Below, piece by piece: positions 45,901 to 49,840 of a stretch of 49,840 bases of DNA. Within the stretch, counting starts at the first letter, position 1. Every line of letters begins with the position of its first letter. The notes below the pieces were generated by a model. It saw nothing but the letters and a program-made list of their open reading frames with translations, was not told the DNA's origin and ran no database searches. A program made the translations under genes and the position numbers. Origin of the DNA: Thermomonas hydrothermalis (GTDB lineage Bacteria; Pseudomonadota; Gammaproteobacteria; Xanthomonadales; Xanthomonadaceae); the NCBI RefSeq assembly GCF_900129205.1, contig NZ_FQUK01000003.1, forward strand, positions 1-49,840, given 5' to 3'.

Positions 45901-47366
45901 GACGCGACAATCAAATCGAGTTTCTGCAGGACGCGCTGTCCCTGTGGCACGATCTGTTTTCATCACCGGACTGGGAAGATAACGAGGCCAAGAAGCTCTG
46001 GCAGAACCACATCGCCACTTTGCCGAACTACCAAACGCCAGAGGAAATCAGCGCAGAGTTGAAGCGCGTAGAAAGAAATAAGAAGCGCAAGGAAAACAGA
46101 GACAAGCTGCGCACAGCAGCCAAGGCGCTTGCGGAGAACGATCAGCTTCGCCAGCACCTGCACGACACCTGGAAGGAGCGCTGGGAGTCGGACGACCAGC
46201 AGTGGAAAGAGCGGCTTCGTTCGCTCAAGGACTGGATTTTCCCCCGTGGCAAGGCCGAAGATAATCCAAGCATCCGCCATGTGGGCGGGCTTTCAATCAC
46301 TCGCATCAACACGATTTCGGGTCTCTATCAGATCCTCAAAGCCTTCAAGATGCGACCGGAGCCGGACGACCTACGGAAAAACATCCCACAGAAGGGCGAC
46401 GATGAGCTTGAGAACTTCAACCGCCGTCTGCTAGAGGCGCGCGACCGCCTCCGCGAACAGCGGGTCAAGCAACTCGCAAGCCGAATCATTGAGGCAGCAC
46501 TCGGCGTTGGGCGCATCAAGATTCCGAAGAACGGCAAACTGCCCAAACGCCCACGCACCACGGTGGATACTCCCTGCCACGCAGTGGTCATCGAATCCCT
46601 TAAGACTTATCGCCCTGACGATCTTCGCACGCGCCGAGAGAACCGACAGCTGATGCAGTGGTCCAGCGCCAAGGTGCGGAAATACCTCAAGGAAGGGTGC
46701 GAGCTTTACGGCCTCCATTTCCTCGAAGTGCCCGCAAACTACACCAGCCGTCAGTGCAGCCGCACGGGCCTTCCGGGGATTCGTTGTGACGATGTGCCGA
46801 CGGGCGATTTTCTGAAAGCGCCTTGGTGGCGCAGGGCCATCAATACGGCACGGGAAAAGAATGGCGGCGACGCCAAAGATCGTTTCCTGGTTGATCTTTA
46901 CGACCATCTCAACAACCTTCAGTCGAAAGGGGAAGCGCTACCAGCCACCGTGCGGGTTCCGCGACAAGGCGGTAATCTATTCATCGCCGGCGCTCAGCTG
47001 GACGATACCAATAAGGAACGGCGAGCGATCCAAGCCGACCTCAATGCTGCCGCCAACATCGGCCTCCGTGCCCTGCTCGACCCTGACTGGCGCGGCCGCT
47101 GGTGGTACGTCCCCTGCAAGGACGGCACGTCAGAGCCAGCGCTGGATCGTATCGAGGGAAGCACTGCATTCAATGACGTGCGAAGCCTTCCGACCGGTGA
47201 TAACTCTTCGCGTAGAGCCCCGAGGGAGATCGAGAACCTCTGGCGGGACCCTTCGGGCGACAGCCTGGAGAGCGGCACATGGAGTCCGACCCGAGCCTAC
47301 TGGGACACCGTGCAGTCGCGGGTCATCGAGCTGCTTCGGCGCCACGCTGGCCTCCCCACCAGCTGA
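42969..47366 (+). CDS. cas12b: Cas12b-type CRISPR effector nuclease (type V-B), unusually large
   Basis: RNA-guided DNA endonuclease, 1,465 residues. Family signatures seen: N-terminal ALWATHKAVNRGAKAFGDWL, like the Cas12b start; RuvC-I in RILSVDLGHRFAAACAVWE (Asp750); RuvC-II in CHAVVIESLKTYRP (Glu1209), followed by ENRQLMQWS; the Nuc segment YTSRQCSRTGLPGIRC; RuvC-III in QADLNAAANIG (Asp1357); and the Cas12b-like tail LWRDPSGDSLESGTW. Known Cas12b proteins are usually 1,100-1,300 residues; here extra length lies before RuvC-I and between RuvC-I and RuvC-II. Cys21, Cys24, Cys29 and Cys31 form an N-terminal cluster. The start has GGAGG 10 nt upstream. Base composition is visibly lower in GC than the host genes. 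Adaptation genes follow in the order cas4-cas1, cas2. Confidence 0.93.
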   Translation: MSEKTTQRAYTLRLNRASGECAVCQNNSCDCWHDALWATHKAVNRGAKAFGDWLLTLRGGLCHTLVEMEVPAKGNNPPQRPTDQERRDRRVLLALSWLSVEDEHGAPKEFIVATGRDSADDRAKKVEEKLREILEKRDFQEHEIDAWLQDCGPSLKAHIREDAVWVNRRALFDAAVERIKTLTWEEAWDFLEPFFGTQYFAGIGDGKDKDDAEGPARQGEKAKDLVQKAGQWLSARFGIGTGADFMSMAEAYEKIAKWASQAQNGDNGKATIEKLACALRPSEPPTLDTVLKCISGPGHKSATREYLKTLDKKSTVTQEDLNQLRKLADEDARNCRKKVGKKGKKPWADEVLKDVENSCELTYLQDNSPARHREFSVMLDHAARRVSMAHSWIKKAEQRRRQFESDAQKLKNLQERAPSAVEWLDRFCESRSMTTGANTGSGYRIRKRAIEGWSYVVQAWAEASCDTEDKRIAAARKVQADPEIEKFGDIQLFEALAADEAICVWRDQEGTQNPSILIDYVTGKTAEHNQKRFKVPAYRHPDELRHPVFCDFGNSRWSIQFAIHKEIRDRDKGAKQDTRQLQNRHGLKMRLWNGRSMTDVNLHWSSKRLTADLALDQNPNPNPTEVTRADRLGRAASSAFDHVKIKNVFNEKEWNGRLQAPRAELDRIAKLEEQGKTEQAEKLRKRLRWYVSFSPCLSPSGPFIVYAGQHNIQPKRSGQYAPHAQANKGRARLAQLILSRLPDLRILSVDLGHRFAAACAVWETLSSDAFRREIQGLNVLAGGSGEGDLFLHVEMTGDDGKRRTVVYRRIGPDQLLDNTPHPAPWARLDRQFLIKLQGEDEGVREASNEELWTVHKLEVEVGRTVPLIDRMVRSGFGKTEKQKERLKKLRELGWISAMPNEPSAETDEKEGEIRSISRSVDELMSSALGTLRLALKRHGNRARIAFAMTADYKPMPGGQKYYFHEAKEASKNDDETKRRDNQIEFLQDALSLWHDLFSSPDWEDNEAKKLWQNHIATLPNYQTPEEISAELKRVERNKKRKENRDKLRTAAKALAENDQLRQHLHDTWKERWESDDQQWKERLRSLKDWIFPRGKAEDNPSIRHVGGLSITRINTISGLYQILKAFKMRPEPDDLRKNIPQKGDDELENFNRRLLEARDRLREQRVKQLASRIIEAALGVGRIKIPKNGKLPKRPRTTVDTPCHAVVIESLKTYRPDDLRTRRENRQLMQWSSAKVRKYLKEGCELYGLHFLEVPANYTSRQCSRTGLPGIRCDDVPTGDFLKAPWWRRAINTAREKNGGDAKDRFLVDLYDHLNNLQSKGEALPATVRVPRQGGNLFIAGAQLDDTNKERRAIQADLNAAANIGLRALLDPDWRGRWWYVPCKDGTSEPALDRIEGSTAFNDVRSLPTGDNSSRRAPREIENLWRDPSGDSLESGTWSPTRAYWDTVQSRVIELLRRHAGLPTS

Positions 47367-47398
47367 TTGCGGGCCGGTGCTGGACGAGAATGCATTAC

Positions 47399-47412
47399 TA
47401 CCCTTCGGGGTA
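47399..47412 (+). promoter_or_regulatory. UUCG-capped hairpin between cas12b and cas4-cas1
   Basis: TACCC-TTCG-GGGTA, a 5-bp perfect stem closed by the very stable UUCG tetraloop, in the 81-bp gap between the two genes. TATAAC overlaps its 3' arm (47,411-47,416) but has no -35 box at the right distance. It could pause or partly terminate transcription, or protect the mRNA; the role is unproven. Confidence 0.4.
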
Positions 47413-47447
47413 TAACGCCAATACGAAGCATAGAAGCGGAGCCAGCC

Positions 47448-49163
47448 ATGGATGAGAGCCTCTGGCCGGCACGGAACGTCGCCGAGTATGCCTACTGCCC
47501 TCGCCTGTTCTACTACATGCAGGTCGAGGGCATCTTTTTGCCCAGCAGCGACACCGAGCAAGGCGTCGCAGTTCATCGGCGAGTGGACAAGCCCAGTGCA
47601 GCCCCGAAAAACGACGAAGCAACGGCGACAGACCCCAAACACCCCAAAGCGGTGCGAAGCTTGACTCTCACGAGCAAGACGCTCGGTCTGACCGCGACAC
47701 TGGATCTCGCTGAGATCGCGGGACAAGTCGCCATTCCTGTCGAATACCGAAAGGGGCGGTCGAAGCACATCATGCCCCCGTCACCGGATGACCCAGGACA
47801 GGCTGACGCTCCGCCCGCCTCGATCAAGGAGGCATGGCCGACGGATCGTGTTCAAATCGGTCTCCAGGCCATTCTCCTCGAGGAAAATGGCTACACGGTC
47901 ACCGAAGCAGTCATCTACTACGCGGAGGAGAAGCTACGTCTCAAGATTGACGTGGACGCGAACCTCAAGGCGGAAGCCCTGGCGACTTTGGAGGCGGCGA
48001 AGGAGTGCGCGAAGGGCCCGCGCCCCCTGCCGCTGGTCCACGACCCGCGTTGCGTCCGGTGTTCGCTTCAACCTATCTGCCTGCCGGACGAAATCAACCA
48101 CCAACGCGCTCAGGAACCGACCGATGAACTCCGGCCCAGGAAAATCTGGCCGCCCCGCGACGAGGGGATCCACATCATCGCTCAGCAGAACGGCACGAAG
48201 ATCGGGATCCAAGGGATGGCCCTCAAGGTTACGAACAGTCAAGGGGAGACGGTCAAAACAATCCCGCTGGCCAGCGTCGAAAGCCTCTCTCTCCTCGGCT
48301 CGGTGCAGATGAGCACCCAGGCGCTCCACGCCCTGGCCAACCGGGGAATCCCAATCGCCTTTTTGTCTGCGTCAGGGCGGATGATCGCGATGGTCGATCC
48401 ACTCGACTCCGCCAGTGCCCAAGTTCGGCGGGCGCAGATCCGGAAACTCGATCAGCCAGAGATCTGCCTTGATTTCGCACGCGCACTCGTCGCCGCCAAG
48501 ATCATGAATCAGCGAACGCTGCTCATGCGCAATCATGCCTCGCTCCCCCCAACTGTCCCCACAGACTTGGCACGAGAGGCAGAGCGGGCAGCCACCGCGG
48601 AGTCTCTTGATGCCGTCCGCGGCCACGAGGGCCAGGCCGCGGCCATTTACTTTGCTCACTTCTCCGGGATGTTCAAAGGGCCACTTGCGAGCGAGTTCAA
48701 CTCGAACGGTCGGCAACGCCGTCCACCGCCCGACCCGATCAATGCTTGTCTCTCGCTTGCCTACTCAATGCTCACGCATGAATGCGTAGCGGCACTTCGG
48801 GTCGCGCGACTCGAACCATCGATCGGCGGTTTTCACACCTCCAAGCCAGGCCGACCTGCGCTCGCTCTGGACTTGATGGAGCCGTTCCGGCCTCTAATCG
48901 CCGACTCAGTGGCCATCTCAACCTTCAATCGGGGAGAGCTGACAGAGGGGCACTTCCTGCGCACAGCGGCCGGCTGTGCCCTCACGGACGCAGGCCGCAA
49001 GGCGTTCTTCAGCGCATACGGACGCAGGATGGACACGGAAGTGACGCACCCGGTCTTCAAATATCGCCTGAGTTACCGACGCATGATCGTTCTCCACGCA
49101 CGCATGATCGCCGCCTGGCTCGCTGGGGAGATCCCGTCGCTTGCGTTTCTGATGACACGCTAA
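47448..49163 (+). CDS. cas4-cas1: Cas4-Cas1 fusion, CRISPR adaptation protein
   Basis: 571 residues joining two adaptation enzymes. Residues 1 to about 215 are Cas4: Cys17 in YAYCPRLFYY, nuclease residues in TATLDLAEIAG and IPVEYRKGR, the QIGLQAILL helix, and the Cys cluster CVRCSLQPIC (Cys202, Cys205, Cys211), which together should bind a 4Fe-4S cluster. The rest is Cas1: IHIIAQQNGTKIGIQG, catalytic Glu394 in RGHEGQAAAIYF, His463 in GGFHTSKPGR, and Asp475/Glu478 in LALDLMEPFRP. Cas4 selects PAM-bearing pre-spacers and Cas1 integrates them with Cas2. This fusion is typical of type V-B and also of type I-G loci. The start at 47,448 has GGAG upstream. Confidence 0.95.
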   Translation: MDESLWPARNVAEYAYCPRLFYYMQVEGIFLPSSDTEQGVAVHRRVDKPSAAPKNDEATATDPKHPKAVRSLTLTSKTLGLTATLDLAEIAGQVAIPVEYRKGRSKHIMPPSPDDPGQADAPPASIKEAWPTDRVQIGLQAILLEENGYTVTEAVIYYAEEKLRLKIDVDANLKAEALATLEAAKECAKGPRPLPLVHDPRCVRCSLQPICLPDEINHQRAQEPTDELRPRKIWPPRDEGIHIIAQQNGTKIGIQGMALKVTNSQGETVKTIPLASVESLSLLGSVQMSTQALHALANRGIPIAFLSASGRMIAMVDPLDSASAQVRRAQIRKLDQPEICLDFARALVAAKIMNQRTLLMRNHASLPPTVPTDLAREAERAATAESLDAVRGHEGQAAAIYFAHFSGMFKGPLASEFNSNGRQRRPPPDPINACLSLAYSMLTHECVAALRVARLEPSIGGFHTSKPGRPALALDLMEPFRPLIADSVAISTFNRGELTEGHFLRTAAGCALTDAGRKAFFSAYGRRMDTEVTHPVFKYRLSYRRMIVLHARMIAAWLAGEIPSLAFLMTR

Positions 49164-49179
49164 CCATGGTGGAAGACCA

Positions 49180-49473
49180 ATGCGCCGCTGCTACCTGGTC
49201 TGCTACGACATTCGAAATCCAAAGCGCCTGCGGCGTGTCCACAAGACCCTCAAGGGATACGGCGAGGCCGTGCAGTTTTCGGTATTCTTCTGCGTGCTGA
49301 AGGACATTGATCGTGTTCGACTACAGTCCGATCTCGAGAAGCAGATGAATCTGAACGAAGATCAGACGTTGATCCTGGATCTTGGGCCGAACGAGGAAGA
49401 GGCCCGGCAGGCGTTGACGGTGATCGGGAAGGCGCTGCCCGATCAGAACCCTGGCACCATCGTTGTTGTTTGA
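49180..49473 (+). CDS. cas2: CRISPR-associated protein Cas2
   Basis: 97 residues, ferredoxin-like fold. Seen: the first strand with the conserved Asp10 in RCYLVCYDIRNPKRLRR, then GYGEAVQFSVFFCVL and a final strand GTIVVV. Cas2 bridges Cas1 dimers in the integration complex. It starts 16 bp after the cas4-cas1 stop with GGAAG upstream, so it is in the same operon. The -35 box of the next promoter overlaps its stop codon. Confidence 0.96.
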   Translation: MRRCYLVCYDIRNPKRLRRVHKTLKGYGEAVQFSVFFCVLKDIDRVRLQSDLEKQMNLNEDQTLILDLGPNEEEARQALTVIGKALPDQNPGTIVVV

Positions 49474-49498
49474 CCTGCGCTTTCGGGCTAGTTATACT
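49470..49498 (+). promoter_or_regulatory. Strong sigma70 promoter for the predicted tracrRNA
   Basis: TTGACC (49,470-49,475) and TATACT (49,493-49,498) are each one base from consensus and are separated by exactly 17 nt. The -35 box overlaps the cas2 stop codon. Expected transcription start is near 49,505, right at the first base pairs of the 5' hairpin of the predicted tracrRNA. No protein-coding gene follows, so the product should be a non-coding RNA. Confidence 0.82.
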
Positions 49499-49504
49499 GG
49501 CCAT

Positions 49505-49583
49505 ACTCTCTACAGGAGAGTAGAAATCGCGGTACGTGTCTTCCCCTTCAATGGGCTTGGCACCGCGCGTTGACCAGATTTTT
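49505..49583 (+). ncRNA. Predicted tracrRNA of the type V-B system
   Basis: Parts seen, 5' to 3': a 7-bp hairpin TACTCTC/GAGAGTA with loop TACAG (49,504-49,522); a purine-rich linker; a larger hairpin closed by CGCGGT (49,528-49,533) and ACCGCG (49,562-49,567), which holds GTGTC (49,536-49,540) and a small CCC/GGG stem; then CGTTGACCAGAT (49,568-49,579) and TTTTT. The last element pairs with ATCTGATCAACG (49,819-49,830) in 11 of 12 positions, and GTGTC pairs perfectly with the adjacent GACAC (49,831-49,835). This order, with the short anti-repeat inside the hairpin and the long one after it, is that of the known Alicyclobacillus Cas12b tracrRNA. Ends are approximate. Confidence 0.82.
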
Positions 49584-49799
49584 GCCAACGGGCGCATGCT
49601 CTTTAGAAATGAAGGCCTGCGAGTGCGGAGGTGGTGCAAGGGGGGGGGCGAGGGACGCTCGCACCGCCTTGGACTGCCGAAACCAGAGCAATCCAGCCCA
49701 TATGGGCGTGGACTCCAAGCGGCGCAAGCATCTGAAGCTAGCGCACGCTCGCGGCGGGCACCTTAACCTCTTGTTTGGAAAGAGGTTTTGATGACGGCG
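49584..49799 (+). other. Non-coding leader-like region between tracrRNA and array
   Basis: 216 bases with no convincing gene. It contains a 9-G run near 49,640, a long imperfect hairpin (GGTGGTGCAAG with CTCGCACCGCC), the perfect 12-bp palindrome GCCCATATGGGC (49,696-49,707) and, just before the first repeat, a terminator-like stem. As the sequence next to the first repeat on the cas side it should be the leader, where new spacers are inserted and from which the array may be transcribed. I find no clear promoter in it. Confidence 0.5.
49765..49787 (+). terminator. Terminator-like hairpin 12 bp before the first repeat
   Basis: AACCTCTT and AAGAGGTT form a perfect 8-bp stem with a 7-nt loop, followed by TTG, so four T in a row span the stem end. 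It could end the tracrRNA read-through transcript, or be a leader structure. The stem is AT-rich for an intrinsic terminator, so efficiency is uncertain. Confidence 0.4.
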
Positions 49800-49840
49800 G
49801 TAGCTCACGTTGGCGCAGATCTGATCAACGGACACGCCGA
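49800..49840 (+). CRISPR. Predicted first CRISPR repeat (49,800-49,835) and start of spacer 1
   Basis: A 36-nt element beginning GTAGCTCACG and ending CAACGGACAC. Its 3' half is complementary to both anti-repeats of the tracrRNA predicted upstream. Length, the GT start and an ATCTGA...GG(A)CAC ending resemble the Alicyclobacillus V-B repeat. It has an internal inverted repeat, CGTTG/CAACG. The spacer would begin at GCCGA (49,836), with the array continuing beyond the window. Only one copy is visible, so repetition itself is not observed. Confidence 0.75.

Noticed and set aside
42969-47366. Reading the effector as Cas12a, a transposon TnpB, or a type I component
   Set aside because: The ENRQLMQWS stretch after RuvC-II, the SRTGLPGIRC Nuc segment and the RDPSG...W tail are Cas12b-like. 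The length is far above TnpB. The Cas4-Cas1 fusion also occurs in type I-G, but no cas3, cas7 or csb genes are present.
49565-49596. GCGCGTTG...CAACGGGCGC as the main hairpin or a terminator of the tracrRNA
   Set aside because: It pairs only with a 2-nt bulge, has its T-run in the loop, and would hide the long anti-repeat. It may be a competing fold but is not the best reading.
49536-49835. Small open frames on both strands in the region after cas2 (for example 49,548-49,835 minus and 49,536-49,766 plus)
   Set aside because: They cover the predicted tracrRNA, leader and repeat, lack ribosome-binding sites and have no protein-like pattern. The RNA reading explains the region better.

Overview
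The window reads as a chromosomal segment of a high-GC gammaproteobacterium, most likely Xanthomonadales/Lysobacterales. Evidence is the gene order nudJ-mnmA-hflD, clpS-clpA, mtnA-gyrA and acnA near acnB, plus a TonB-receptor carbohydrate-uptake cluster. Most of the window (1 to about 42,830) is ordinary, densely packed core genome. The last 7 kb (about 42,836-49,840) is foreign-looking: it carries a subtype V-B CRISPR-Cas locus that interrupts a housekeeping gene.

Layout. 1-3,488 (minus): start of an unknown gene, a 4'-phosphopantetheinyl transferase, clpA and clpS. 3,575-6,686 (plus): a small periplasmic protein, nudJ, mnmA, hflD and a DoxX-like membrane protein. 6,710-13,974: a beta-CASP metallo-beta-lactamase nuclease, an M13 peptidase lipoprotein, small proteins, an acyl-CoA dehydrogenase and an HNH endonuclease. 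14,055-25,321: a malto-oligosaccharide regulon made of a TonB receptor, a GH97 enzyme, a GH13 alpha-glucosidase, an MFS sugar permease, an exported GH13 amylase and a LacI-type regulator. Two matching 14-bp operator-like palindromes lie in its two control regions. 25,588-29,572: katG with an OxyR-like site, and a Cys/Met-metabolism PLP enzyme divergent from an Lrp regulator. 29,622-37,744: acnB, vapBC, a GGDEF-like protein with a changed signature, acnA and an HDOD protein. 37,817-42,573: gyrA with Arg at position 83, mtnA and a triple-repeat DUF3011 protein.

The CRISPR locus begins where epmA breaks off: only its last 59 codons remain (42,651-42,830, minus). Then come a 1,465-residue Cas12b-type effector, a Cas4-Cas1 fusion and Cas2. 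RuvC residues D750, E1209 and D1357 are visible. The protein is much longer than the well-known Bacillales Cas12b proteins and has an N-terminal Cys cluster that I do not know from them.

The 367 bases after cas2 can be read as guide-RNA machinery. A near-consensus sigma70 promoter overlaps the cas2 stop codon. It would drive a tracrRNA with a 7-bp 5' hairpin, a larger hairpin carrying the short anti-repeat GTGTC, and then the long anti-repeat CGTTGACCAGAT. Both anti-repeats pair with adjacent parts of a 36-nt element at 49,800-49,835 (ATCTGATCAACG, then GACAC). I infer that this element is the first CRISPR repeat, with spacer 1 beginning at 49,836 and the rest of the array beyond the window. 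Order and geometry match the known Cas12b tracrRNA:crRNA fold. Because only one repeat is in view, this rests on complementarity, not on observed repetition.
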